From Akanthomyces muscarius (taxonomy: Eukaryota; Ascomycota; Sordariomycetes; Hypocreales; Cordycipitaceae), in NCBI RefSeq assembly GCF_028009165.1, contig NC_079244.1, positions 4,792,709-4,856,708 on the forward strand: DNA of 64,000 nucleotides, in the 5' to 3' direction. The notes under the pieces are model-generated. The model ran no database searches, was not told the origin of the DNA, and saw only the letters and a list, made by a program, of their open reading frames with translations. Position 1 is the stretch's first letter, and each line of letters begins with the position of its first letter. The translations under genes were made by a program, and so were the position numbers. Shown piece by piece: positions 12,102 to 23,287 of this stretch.

Positions 12102-12627
12102 ATGGCTTCGGGTCACCGCGGCGCATCCGTGGGTCCGTCCCGCGACAAGTCGTATTTCGAGCAGCAGCGCGAAGCTCTCCTCGGCGACATTGCCATGGTA
12201 CGCGCGGCTCATTTTCCTTGTTCTCAACCCTTTTCGCGCAGGCTCAGCCGGCTAATGTCGCACGAACAGAGCTTTGAGCAGGTCCTCGGCAACATTAACA
12301 AGTTGAATCGGTCGCTAGAGTCCATCATCGCGGTACGTTTTGCATGCGACCCTCCCGCGGGGTAAGCCCACGTTGGACTAACTGTGTTGTGTATGTGTAT
12401 AGGTGGGAAACGAGTTCTCGTCGGTGGAGACGCTGTGGTCGCAGTTTGAAAACGTCATGGGCAAAGACGAGACGGCCGAGAAGCAGGGCGAGGGCGATAA
12501 CGAGGGAGAGGAGGAGGAGCAGTCGTCATCGCCGCCGCAGCAGCAGTCGCAACAGCGGCAGCAAGGATCGGGGCCGAGATCGAGGGGTGTGAAGCGGGAG
12601 GCGCAGAGCGATGCCGAGGAGGAATGA
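12102..12627 (+). CDS. DAD1: DASH complex subunit Dad1
   Basis: Exons 12102..12197, 12270..12332 and 12403..12627 encode 127 residues. Both introns (72 and 70 nt) fall between codons, and the second has a GACTAAC branch site. The conserved Dad1 core is continuous across the junctions: [37 protein letters not shown], then [19 protein letters not shown]. Dad1 is part of the fungal DASH/Dam1 ring that couples kinetochores to microtubule plus ends. The core ends near residue 75; the remaining 50 residues are an acidic and Gln-rich tail ([19 protein letters not shown]), which makes this copy longer than the compact yeast protein. It lies downstream of SNT1 on the same strand and is convergent with RHO4. 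Confidence 0.95.
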
Positions 12628-13265
12628 ATGATACCCCAGGGACTTTCCTGTCCCAGATATACTCTCTACTAGATTGGAGAGAGTACAATATACATGAGAT
12701 ATGAACTGCATACATTCACAGTCGAGCTACGATCGGATGTTCGGTTTTAAAAGCATTGTAAATATTATTTTCAGCCTGTTTTGCGCCTGTCTTACCCCCG
12801 TGATGGCAGAGAGAGAAAGAGACGAAGAGGAGGGGGCATCCGGGCCATACCACTGTCTACAACAGGAAATAATGACAGATGAAGAATAAGAAAGTAATAT
12901 CAACAAAGGAAAGCACTTTCGTCAACACTCTTTCGCGACAAGTGAAAGAGAAGCGTCATCCAGTATATACCCGCAAACACAAACAAACACAAATCGAAAA
13001 AAGCAGCCCGCGCACTCCCTTTGGCAACCCGTCAAAAAAATAAAAAAAATTCAACAATGTCGTTCCCTTTCTCGCTGTCGTATAATGCCATAAATAAATA
13101 GAAACAGTAGTAACCCAAAAGTTGTGCCAGAAGAAGAGTCGAAGACAACAAAACAAAAAGAAGAAGAAATTCGTTCAATACGGTTCATTCATTAGAAGAT
13201 AAGAGCCTTGTTCGTCAGCTGTACAGTAAAACAGGTTCTCTCATTTTACTCAATTTGTTTTGTGT
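12628..13265. other. Convergent 3' region between DAD1 and RHO4
   Basis: AT-rich sequence with A runs around 13035-13050, fitting two facing 3' UTRs. No gene or repeat of note. Confidence 0.5.
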
Positions 13266-14251
13266 CTAGAGAAACTGGCACTTTCTCTTCTTCTTCTTGG
13301 CCTTGAGGGGCGGCAGGGGTTTACCCTCGGCGTTGGCAGCCTGGGCGGCGGCGGCGGCCGACTCGACGTTTCTGCGGTCGTTGGCGACAATGGTGAGGAT
13401 GGCGCGCTCAAAGATCTCGTCGACGCCGAGCATCTCCTTGCTGCTGCACTCCATGTACTGGGCGTCCATCTTCTGGGCGACGGCGCGCCCTTGCTCCGCG
13501 GTGACGGGCGTCAGGCCCTGCGTCTTGAGCATGTCGATGCACGTTCGCTTGTAACGCAGGTCCGATTTGAGGCCGACGAGGATGAGCGGCGTGTAGGGGC
13601 AAAAGTGGAGAACTTCGGGGTACCACTGCAAAAATCGGAGAATTAGCACATGTCAAGAGGCCAAGTAAGAGTAGAGTTGCTTACCTTGTCGAGCACATTG
13701 TCCAGCGAGTTGGGACAGTCAATGGCGAAGCAGACGAAAATCAAGTCAGTCTCTGGGTAAGAAAGCGGGCGAAGGCGGTCGTATTCCTCTTGTCCAGCAG
13801 TGTCCCACAGAGCCAGCTCTACGGTCTTGCCAGAAGGCGGATGGACGGGGTAGGTGATGTAGTTTTCGAAGACAGTCGGGACGTATTTCTGTTTAGCACA
13901 CTTCGTTAGCGATCATTGATGCGCTTTGCTGTCGCTTGATCGCAAATTTGCAACTTGGGGCGCATAAGTTTGCGAGTTGTTGATTCTTCGCACCTCTGGA
14001 AAGTAGCCCTGGCTGTAGCTGATGAGCAGACACGTCTTGCCACAGCCGCCGTCGCCGACGACGACAATCTTCTTGGAGTAGGTGGGCGGCTCTGTGACGT
14101 GCGTCGCGGCTGACTCGCGGCCCGAGGCGGAGCTCATCGTGGTGCTCACGGTGCCGTCGCTAGATCTCGTCCGCTGGTTGCGGCGCGGCTGGTCGTAGTT
14201 TGCCGAACCGTAGTATGAATTGCGGTATTGCTGTTGCTGCTGCGTCGCCAT
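13266..14251 (-). CDS. RHO4: Rho4-type small GTPase
   Basis: Exons 13994..14251, 13685..13888 and 13266..13625 encode 273 residues; introns are 105 and 59 nt, both phase 0 ([13 protein letters not shown] and VLDK|WYPEV). GTPase motifs are all present: P-loop GDGGCGKT, effector region [25 protein letters not shown] at the G4 position and CSSKE. The C-terminus has a polybasic run KAKKKKRK and a CAAX box CQFL, whose final Leu predicts geranylgeranylation and membrane attachment. An N-terminal extension of about 60 residues (poly-Gln, then Ser/Thr-rich) precedes the fold. In filamentous fungi Rho4 controls septum formation and cell-wall integrity. The assignment to Rho4 rests on the extension and the [15 protein letters not shown] context from memory; Rho1/2/3 are less likely. 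Confidence 0.93.
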
Positions 14252-15246
14252 TGTCTTTGTGTGTGTGTGTGTGTTTTAGACAGGCCAACAAAAAAAAAAC
14301 ACGTCGAGGAATGTGCGACGTATGATTTGTCTGCGATTTTTCTTCTCCCCTTTGCGACAGAGCAAGGTGACAAAGTGCCCTTTTTGGTCAAACGTTGCCT
14401 AGGTGATTCAAGATCCTCGGAGGGGCTGCGTTTGTCCGATGGCGGGCGAATCAGTGACACAGATTTCTTGTGCTAGCCTTGCGATAACTCTGGTGATGAT
14501 GAAGTAGATTCCGTGTAGCTTCAGAATTCAGATGCTATATTCGCGCGCAAAAAATATAGTCAGCGAAGCAGAAAAAAGTGTTATGTTGAGAGGAAAGAAA
14601 GCTGGGGTGATTGTCAGAAGCTTGAGTGGGCAAGCTTTCTTTCAGCGGGCTCTGGGTGGTGTGGTGCTGGCGGCCCAAAGTAAATATGTTGGCAGGGCAA
14701 CGCCACTACCCTGGTCGCAGGCTTTGTTCAAAACACGAGCTGTCGCGGGGCTGGCCGCTGCTGGATATAAAGTGCCATTTATTCGTGGCGCAAGGAGGGG
14801 CTAGGATCGATTAGAGCAGGGACTTAGAGGTGTCCTGGAGCTTAATGGTAAATGGCTTACTACCAGTATGTGCATTCGTGCGGGTATGGAGTCGCATGCT
14901 GTGGATGGTCGTGCGGCAGCGCGGATGCCTCGATGGCCTCGAGGAGAAAATGTAGTGTAACATGAGGGCTGAATGTGCACAGATGGTGGGACTTCACAGG
15001 TCAATGATTCCAAGTCCGACTTGAGAGCGAGTCTGCAATGTAATGCTAGATGGCGCGTGCTGGCCTGAACGGCCGCCGCTGGTTGCTGCCAGCTGGCGAT
15101 GCGCGTCCGTTTGCTGCCGGCCGATGCGTTTGACGCAGCAGCCCCTTGAAAAACATGTGCATACTGAATCGAAACTTCTTCCCTTGCAAGATCTCTTTTC
15201 ATCTTTCTTTCCTCCCAGCATCACTGAACTATTGTTTCCGGCTTCA
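14252..15246. other. Divergent promoter region RHO4 / BTB gene with a TG microsatellite
   Basis: A (TG)n tract at about 14258-14275 lies in the RHO4 leader, followed by an A run. The rest is mixed sequence without a credible gene; the part next to 15247 is C/T-rich, like a leader. Confidence 0.5.
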
Positions 15247-16234
15247 ATGGCAGACTCACACTTCACCAGCATCTTGGCTACGATCAGGTCTGGCGAGTTT
15301 AGCGATCTTAAATTCGTTTGTAACGATAAGGCGTTCTTTGTTCACAAGAACATCGTTTGTACGCAATCTAGTGTCCTGGACAGCACCATCAAAGTCAGAT
15401 TGGCCGTAAGTTTGTTCCGATCACGGTCTACGACTTGGCGCCTTAGATACTTACGAATCATGACTTGCGCAGGAACCAGTGTCTGACACAATTAGCATGC
15501 ACGGCTTTGAGATACCAACCGTCGAAAGTTTTGTCCAATTCCTGTACACCGGGGACTATGCAAACACCAAGCAGGAAGGCCAGGAAGGCTCCCAGCAAGA
15601 TGGAAATGTACGCCCGGAACTTCTGGGCCATATTCATTGCCGTGAGATTGCGTCCCGCTTTAAGGTGGACAGACTAATGAATCCGTCGCGAGCCAAACTT
15701 GAAGCACTGATCGATAAGCACCAAGACAGTAGTGACCTACGCTCAGCTCTGCCAGCTGCGATTCGCTTGGCACATACCGTATCGACCAGCCAAGACGTCA
15801 TGGACTTGCTATCTGCCTCGGTCGCTCGAAACATTGACGAGATCATGGATGATGATCTTCTCTCCAACATTAGCGACGTGCCAGAGTTTCTCCTGGCCGT
15901 TTTGAAGCATTCTGCGCGCAATGCTTCGCAGCTCAAGACCGAGCGCGCCAAGAGAATGCAGGAACTGAAAGAGCAGGAACAGACAGCTTCAACCATCCCG
16001 GAAGGGTCCCTGAAGCTCCCTCGTGACACGAAGTCATGGATAAATAATTATTGCAAAATGTCTTTCAACGCTGAGTTCACAGATGCATTCGAACTGATCT
16101 GCCGAGGGTGCCATTCCAACCAGGATCTAGCCAAAATTCAAAAGCCCAAACCCTCCTCGCCATTCTTCGGTGCTCCTGCCTCATCACGTCCACTTCTCTT
16201 CGGCTCAAACAAGGGGATGTTCGGCGGCGCCTGA
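15247..16234 (+). CDS. BTB/POZ domain protein
   Basis: Exons 15247..15405 and 15473..16234 encode 306 residues; the 67-nt intron (GTAAGT..GCAG) is phase 0. Residues about 15-100 form a BTB/POZ domain: SGEFSDLKFVCNDKAFFVHKNIVCTQSSVLDS, then ISMHGFEIPTVESFVQFLYTGDY after the junction. The C-terminal part is helical and ends in a short FG-like segment (PFFGAP, LLFGSNKGMFGG). Fungal proteins of this type are numerous. Many act as substrate adaptors of Cullin-3 ubiquitin ligases, but no Kelch or MATH partner domain is present here, so the role stays open. The neighbour downstream is elongin C, another BTB-fold ubiquitin-ligase adaptor; the two are separate genes. Confidence 0.85.
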
Positions 16235-16783
16235 GAAACACGTTTGCCAGTATGGAGTTTGGCTGCTGATTGCGACATTAACTTGGTTCAGACGCAGGAT
16301 ACATTTTTGTACAGTACGACCGCATCCTGATGTTGACACGTCCACACCGACCCGCGAACAAATGTTTTTGCTCTTCCACCCCATAGATCGAGTCCTGAAT
16401 TTTGCCGCAAGACAGACAGCGGGGAGGCAACGGCAAAGGCGGAGGCGGTGGTAACGGTTGGGGCGAGAGAACGGGTCTCAACTACGATTGATGCAATGAT
16501 TATTTCTCGCGGACCTTGAATGTACCATTTTTGCTGCTGGCGAAATTCCTTTATTCGTTCTGCTTGCGAAAGGATGTTTGTACAATAGCCCCATGCAGGA
16601 CGCTGTCGCGCCGTCGTCCCATTTCAGATAGCTCCGTGGTGGTCCGTGCACCACCACGAAAATTCAAGACGAAAATTCACGACGTGCCCGGCCAGCCAAA
16701 TTTTGCCGTCTCCATCATCACGCCTGCACAGCTCCTCAAAGTCTTCGACGCCATTGCCGCTGCACCCAACCCATTGGCCCAGC
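16235..16783. other. Intergenic, elongin C promoter
   Basis: It contains a GGC/GGA-rich stretch near 16430-16460 and a C-rich leader close to 16784. No gene seen. Confidence 0.45.
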
Positions 16784-17532
16784 ATGGCGACGACGCAGAC
16801 TCCCAGCAAGTACGTCACTCTCGTGTCGGGTGACGGCTTCGAGTTTGTGGTGCTGCGCGAGGCAACCATGATTAGCCCGATCATCAAGGGCATGCTCGAG
16901 CCTAGAAGTGCGTGAATCGAATTTTCCCTCGGTCGGCCAAGTGGCTTTCCTTGCAGACACGACCTGTCGATGCTTGCAGATCAAATGCTTACCAGAGACC
17001 AATTCGTTGCAGGCCAATTTGCTGAGGCCAAGGATGCACGCTGCGTGTTTCACGAAATGAGGTAAGCTCAACATGTTGTGCAACCATCTGCCCACGAACA
17101 GGCGGGGAGGGAATGACGATATAGGCGTCGCATCGCCGAGCTTTTTTCCTTGACAGAACAGCCGCGTTATTGGCATCTCGTCTTTGGCGGCGGCGCGTTC
17201 TGGGTGATTCTCAACTACACTTGAACCGACTGTTGCCTCCCCTCTTCAATTTGTGCCGTTTCCTCTGGGAGTGAAGGGCGTGGAGCTAATCTAGTCCGCC
17301 GACAGCGCCGTGGTCCTCGACAAGGTGGTCGAATACTTCCACTACTGGTACCGATACCGCAACAGCGAAGACGTGCCCGACATGGAGATTTCCGTCGAGA
17401 TTTGCCTCGAGCTGCTGGCGGCGGCAGACTACCTGGGCTTGGACCAGTAAGCTGCCCAGCCCCCCCCCCCCCCCCCCCCCCCAGCTGGCCGGATTCTGAC
17501 TTGGTAATGGCAGGAGCAACATGAACAAATGA
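16784..17532 (+). CDS. ELC1: Elongin C
   Basis: Model exons are 16784..16907, 17013..17061, 17306..17446 and 17514..17532, giving 110 residues. The Skp1/BTB-like fold is recognisable throughout: YVTLVSGDGFEFVVLREATM, then ISPIIKGMLEPRS, QFAEAKDARCVFHEM, VLDKVVEYFHYWYRYRN, and VPDMEISVEICLELLAAADYLGLDQ. Elongin C links BC-box proteins to Cullin-type E3 ligases; in fungi it acts with Elongin A in turnover of stalled RNA polymerase II. The second intron (244 nt) ends at a GACAG acceptor chosen because it alone keeps the frame. Two ends are possible: read-through stops at 17448-17450, while splicing a GTAAGC donor at 17447 to CAG at 17513 adds QSNMNK. I prefer splicing because donor, CTGAC branch site and acceptor are all good. 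That last intron carries a run of 23 C. Confidence 0.85.
17460..17482. repeat. Poly-C run of 23 in elongin C last intron
   Basis: An uninterrupted run of 23 C, starting 13 bases after the putative donor. Such runs are prone to length error in sequencing and slippage in vivo. Confidence 0.9.
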
Positions 17533-20488
17533 TTTTATTTCGATACACGGTAGGCGTTTATTGGTCATGGCACCCTTTGATTTTGGCGTTGGGGGTACTG
17601 GCGCAACCCACAAGAGCAACAGCCTCACGGTACATATTAATGAAGACGACTATTTTTTTTGACGACTGACCGAATCGAAGCGTGACGACCAACTCGATTT
17701 ATTCGACGATACCTGCATATGTGACCGCACCATTTCAGCATATACGTTCTTCCCTGCAACTCCTCCGTGGGTCGAACGTCTATTAGAGATGGAAGATTGA
17801 CATCCCGCTCACTCTGTGTAGCTCAGTTGTGCATTGAGTGTTCACTTTTTCTGCTGGGAGACATTTCTTTACTTTTCCTTTTTGCCTTGCTTCACGTGCT
17901 GCCCTGTCTTGGTCGTGAGTCTTTGTTTGTGATGTGACCCTTGTGCTACCGCGGCTCCGCGGAAGTGAGGGTTAGGTAAGCTGCACCGGAACTCGTGGCT
18001 CGCAGAGCTCTTTGCTGCAGTGGCGTTTGGGTAGCTCTTATAGGGCAGCGGTCTGCCATGCTGCCCACGTCAGCGTATCAGCTCGGACTGAGAGGGCTGA
18101 TCGACGCCATGTGTCGTGCGGTAAACGTTATGCAGTCAGAACTATGAGCGGCGGAGCGGCGTGGATGTTGAACCGCCCCTGAGGTTGTGTAAGCGGCGAT
18201 TGGATCCTTTGAGTGGATACGTATTACTACGAGAACTGCGGCTTTTACCGTCTTTGCGAGGCTCTCAGCTGCTCGTACAGAAACTCTTGGCTGTTCGTCC
18301 CAATCAGCGTCGAATTCAGTTATTGATGCTCGACCTTTTTTCTACCTGTCCAAGGATTCTGTGTTGATTCTCGCCACTGGCCTGAAATCCACCCCCGCGA
18401 ATTGTCTAGGTCTAAAAAGTGGCTCTCGCATCTTGGACGCTAGAAAGCAGGCTGTAACCAACACAATGCCAGCTTGCCAGTTTGGGTAGCATTGTGTCGC
18501 AGTAGGCCAGCCCGAGTTCCAGGCTGTCGGACCACCGACCAACTTGTTCCATGCAGCCTAGCCCATTGCGACGTCATGGCGGCTGCCCTGAGGGGGGATG
18601 GGGAACAGGAAAAGAGGTGAGAGGGCAGCCGACGACGGGGGTGGGCTCGGCTCCATCTCAGCACACAATTGCCACCATTGCCACGTACAAGCACACCACC
18701 AACGCAGATGGGTGTGATTTCCAAGGAGGCGCTAGTTAGCTAGCAGTGCCCAGTCAGCGCCAATTTGCTGTTTTGGTGCTAATTGGTGCCAATTGTTGCT
18801 CGGCATGGCAAATAGGTCTTGAGGTGCGTCTTGGCTCTCTTTATCCGTCTGCTTGGCCCGTCTGCGTGGCCATTGTCCCACCCCAACTAGCAAGCTCCCG
18901 CCAGCTCCCAATTTCTTGGGCGTGGCCCCGTGGTTACACGGCAAGACGGGCATCGGCTGTGCGTACGGATAGCATGGACTGAGTACTGGTAGTGTGTCGT
19001 GGTGGCGTTGGCCCTCGTGCATTAGCTCCGGTAGTTGGGGCACCACTATACTATGGATCGGCACTCCGTCGCAGAAGGAAAAGAAAAAAGATGGTCATTC
19101 GAGAAGCAGCGTGGCAGCGTCGTCGGCGAGTTTCCTTTCCATCTTTTCGAGGGGGGGGGGGGGGGGGGGGGGGCAGAACACGGTCTGCGTCAGCACGCTA
19201 AATATTTGCTTGGTATCTGGGGGCCTATACGGAAGTATATAGCTCGGCCTTTGTTAACGCCTCGGAGAACTAGGATATAACACAGCAAGATAAATGTCTC
19301 TGAATTGCAATATAGATCTGAACCCCCGTTGATGTAATAATCGTTCTATGGCCAAGAAAAGCCTCTATCACGCGCACGACCGATTTCTTTCTTCTTCTTC
19401 CAGCCCTCGGAGTCCTCGGACGGCTCACAACAGGATGTCTAGTTGTTCGTGTCGTCGCACAGAACTTTGACAGGAAGCCAAAAGGGTCCGTTGTTTCACG
19501 CTGATAACGAATCAGACCCCGCCAGCTGCGAGACGGTGTTTCCTCATTTGTTCTTTAATTGGTTGTTTTCCCCCCCATGTCCATCGCCTCTTCTGATTCA
19601 TGGCCTCGCTTCTTCTTTATTCTTTTTTTATCGGTTTCGGACGAGTCCCGAATGTTTTTTTTTTTTTTTTTGGCTGAACCTGATTGCTCGGCCCACTCCC
19701 CCTACCGGCACTGCATTGATACTAAAAAACACGGCCTTCACCGACATGGGAAACGCGTTGATTTCCACAAGGCGGCCCCTCGAACGAGTCGGGCCTCGAT
19801 GAGCTGAGCTGGCCTAGCCCTGGGTCTATTTTCTTGGTATTGGCTTTTCTGTCATGCCTCTGGTTCCCGCCCTGCGTTATGTATGCTGTGCTGTAGCCGG
19901 CCCCCCCCCCTAACCCATGCAATGTCGTAGTGCAGGTGCCGAGTCCGCTGGATGGGGAAGCATGGCAGCCAAGGAACAGCGACGAAAGAGAGACAGCAAA
20001 TTAAGTAAATAAAAATAAAAAATACAGTGTGGCGCATTTTCCAACTACGCTGGCAAACTATACTGCTCTAATTACGTCTTGCCTCCACATCCCACGCAAA
20101 TGGGCTCCCAATATTCGGACTGACGATCCTTCTACACGCGCACCCCCTGCCACATGGACTGTGGCACCTTTGTCAGTGCGGCCTGGGCGAGCGAGCGCCG
20201 GCGCTCCCTGAGCCTGAGCCAGGTGTTCTTGCATAATGGTAGTGGCGATTCGGGTAATAAAACAGACTCGCTGTCCGTTTTGTTCGCCGTTTGATGTGGG
20301 GTGGTGAATTATATACAAATAAGACGCGGGTTGGTTTCTCGCCGGCGACTGCATCTGCTCCCTCCTCCTCCTTCCGCCTCTACGCTACTTCGAACTGACC
20401 GCTCCTCATTGCTCACACTGACATCGACCACCTTCTTTGTTCTTTTAAACCTGCAAACACCTCCGAGATTCAATAGGAACCAACCAAC
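17533..20488. other. Long intergenic region (about 3 kb), homopolymers and hairpins only
   Basis: No reading frame with recognisable content. It holds a hairpin with a 7-bp stem (18043-18049 with 18060-18066), a cluster of TTGGTGC-like short repeats at 18760-18800, a G23 run, a T17 run (19655-19671) and a C10 run near 19902. The last 150 bases are strongly pyrimidine-rich and read as the leader of the methyltransferase gene. A non-coding RNA cannot be excluded. Confidence 0.5.
19151..19173. repeat. Poly-G run of 23
   Basis: Twenty-three consecutive G in an intergenic region; a potential quadruplex former and a likely place for assembly length errors. Confidence 0.9.
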
Positions 20489-22227
20489 ATGACTGCGCCC
20501 GAAATTGCGCATACGGATGGCGCCAAGCTGTCCGTCCTTCGAGGCTACGACACTTCACATCTCATCGTCGACGAGACATGGGCAAAGCAAAACTCGGGCG
20601 AAGTCGAGTTTCCAAAGTGAGCATCATCGCCTTCTTTTGCAAACGGCGCACCGATGGCTAACCCCAAATTGTTTGGCCGTTTCAGATCCAAGGCCATCGC
20701 TGCTCGAGATGCCATCGCCGAGTGCGGACGGACATATCACGGTTACAACGCCGGCTGTAGGTGCTCGACACGACGGTTTTTCTCAGGCCTCTGTATTGAC
20801 GAGATTTCTCTCTGCCCCAACAGCTTACTATCTACCAAATGATCCTGTAAGTAGCCCTCGGCTGCCCCCCCGTCACCCTTGTTCCTTTTATCTTGGCTGA
20901 CAAAATTACTCGCAGGAGGAACACGAACGGCTGGGTACGTCAGACCTGGCGCTGCGGGTCTTTCAGCGTGGCGTTTACTAACGATAAGTTGTCTCGGTAG
21001 ATCACCAACACCGCATGGTACGCCTAATCCAACAAGGAAAGCTGGGTCTTGCACCCGTGCAGAACCCCAAAGATGTTGTCGATGTCTGCACCGGCACCGG
21101 CATCTGGGCCACAGAATATGGTGAGTAGTGGCCCTTTTCCCCTTTTCGCCTCGCCATTCCGAGTGGATTTAAAATTATACAATACCTTTGTTTGGCTCTA
21201 GTGTCTTTTTTGTTTCGTCCCATCTTTTTTCTGGGCGTGTTCCAGCGCTGACCATGTAATTTGCGACAGCCACCGAGCATCCCGACTGCACGGTCCTGGG
21301 AAGCGATCTGAGCGCTATCCAACCACGTGAAGGCGTTCCCAACTGCACATTCATCCAGCACGATGTCGAGAAGCAGGACTGGGACTATGGCCGCAAGTTT
21401 GATTATGCTTATTTCCGCTACATGGTGACGTGCTTTGATGACATGCCCGCGGTGCTCCGCAAGGCGCGCGACAACCTGCACGAGGGCGGCTACATTGAAA
21501 TCTTTGACACGCCCATCCAGGCCCTGAGCCTCGACGGCAGCATCGACGGAACGGCGCTCGAGGAATGGGGCGAGGTCGGCCGTGCTGCCGGGCGCAAGCT
21601 CGGCCGCGACATGGCCAAGCCGAGGCAGTACAAGCGCTGGCTCGAAGAGGCCGGCTTCGTCGACGTGGTGGAGACCATCATTCCCGCGCCAGTGAATGAG
21701 TGGTGCAAGGACGAGCGTCAAAAGGAGATTGGCCGCTTCATGTTTCACGACTTCTACGCTCTGGTGGGTGGTCTCAAGAAGCTGGTCCTCGCCGCGGGCT
21801 ACACATCGGACGAGGCCGACGACTTTTTGCGTCGTATCCGCAAAACTCTCGAGGACCCCAACGTGCACGCATACTATGAAAAGTGAGTTTTCCATCTTTT
21901 ATATTCTGCCTTGTTGCATTGAGTCGTTGGCTGGCGACATGGCCTAGTGTGTCCCACAGCGTCGTTTGCGCTCTAGTCGCAAACTCTGATGATGAAGGCA
22001 AATGCTAACCGTTTCATCTCTTGTTTAGGTACATCGTCTATGGCCGCAAGCCCCGTGCAGACGAAGTTCCTGTCAAGCTTCCCAAGGAGGAGGCGGAGAA
22101 GGAAAGCACAGAGACCATCAAGGACGAGAAGGCGCTCAGCTTCAGCGGCATGATCATGTCCTCGCTGGTCATGTGCAAAGAGTCTCTGCGCATGACACTT
22201 AGAAACAGGCTCGGTTTGGAAATTTAA
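20489..22227 (+). CDS. LaeA-like SAM-dependent methyltransferase
   Basis: Seven exons: 20489..20616, 20686..20756, 20824..20846, 20916..20934, 21001..21120, 21270..21882 and 22029..22227, for 390 residues. Exons 3 and 4 are only 23 and 19 nt. All six introns have GT..AG ends and most show CTAAC/CTGAC branch sites. The class I methyltransferase fold is clear: an N-terminal GRTYHGYNAGSYYLPNDPEE segment, motif I VDVCTGTGIW (residues about 107-116), the acidic SAM-binding end of strand 2 in LGSDLSAIQP, FIQHDVEKQDW, and FDYAYFRYMV. Fungal proteins with the YxLPND and E-H-x-R-LDxQH context form a large family that includes LaeA and small-molecule methyltransferases. No polyketide or peptide synthase lies nearby, so nothing ties this copy to a metabolite cluster. 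Substrate unknown. Confidence 0.88.
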
Positions 22228-23287
22228 TATCGACCAACTTATGAGAAACATGGTGTGATGACGTTTGTATTTTAATTTTTACTTCATCTTCCGGGGGCTT
22301 CCAATATCTTCTGGACGCACGACTTATGCGACGATTTTACAACGACTCTTGCTTTGGAGCCGGAGCGGCAAAGCTATGGAGATACAAATCTTGACTTTTT
22401 ATATTTTATAAATCTTCTATTAGTCTTAGTTGGCTCTGAGAGACTTTTACATACTCTATCACTATTGGCTCTTGCGAACTTTACCGGCCAACTACCGAAA
22501 CGGAACTTTCTTTCCACCCCCGCTCCTCAACTACACCTTGTCTCAGGTTCAACACCCCTCTACCAGTGGCAATGGCAGGCTACCATGCAGGCTGAACCGA
22601 ATTGGGCTATTGGGCTTGCTCTTTTTGGCGCCTTGCATGCTGTCGGGTCGCAGTTCCCTATGGCCCGCCAGAATTGTGTCTCGGAACACAACACGAACAG
22701 AGATGTGCATTGCAACGCCGGCGCGGTGCCTTTCCGGTGGCTGCGCTGCGCTGCGCTGCGCTGCGCTGTGACCGAACTCGGACGGCCCACTTTGGCCGCA
22801 CGCGCTGTGGAAGAAGTGGCTGTGCAAGTGCAGAAACAATATATAAGTCATGGAAACATGTTCGGATACGGTGTGTGGTCTGTCCTTGAGAAGCTTGAGC
22901 TCACCTGAGAGCAGGGTTTGAGACAGCCGCCATGGTCGCGGCATGCACGACGAGGTAGGATAGTTGTGCGCTCGAACATGACGTGAAGTATCCTACTGTG
23001 GACAAAAATGAAAATGAGATGAGAGACAGAAATGGAATCAAGTATAAGAAATGACACAACTACCGCGGGTTTGTATGCACGTGTGTGTTTTTCGCCGAAT
23101 AATGAGTACAGACGGTGCGCCAAGACTTGTCAGTCTGAACCGCAATGTGTATGTATATATATTCATTCTGTTTTGAAAGTCTATACTAATATATCTCATC
23201 AGATTGAGCCTCTTCTAAAACCGAAGTCATGTCTTGAGGATCCACTCAAAGCCCGGCGATTTCATCTTTTCCTCAAGACACCAGGTT
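22228..23287. other. Convergent 3' region with a CTGCG microsatellite
   Basis: Facing 3' ends of the methyltransferase and reductase genes. A 184-codon open frame exists here but lacks an early ATG and similarity, so I leave it out. A pentamer repeat sits at 22741-22765. Confidence 0.45.
22741..22765. repeat. (CTGCG)5 microsatellite
   Basis: Five perfect CTGCG units followed by CTGTG. Confidence 0.85.

Noticed and set aside
18043..18066. 7-bp hairpin as part of a structured RNA gene
   Set aside because: An isolated stem without recognisable snRNA, snoRNA or SRP motifs; one such hairpin in 3 kb is expected by chance.
21002..21895. 297-codon minus-strand frame
   Set aside because: It lies opposite the methyltransferase exons, crosses its introns and has no family features.
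22354..22908. 184-codon plus-strand frame in an intergenic region
   Set aside because: No ATG near its start, a microsatellite inside, no similarity; probably chance.
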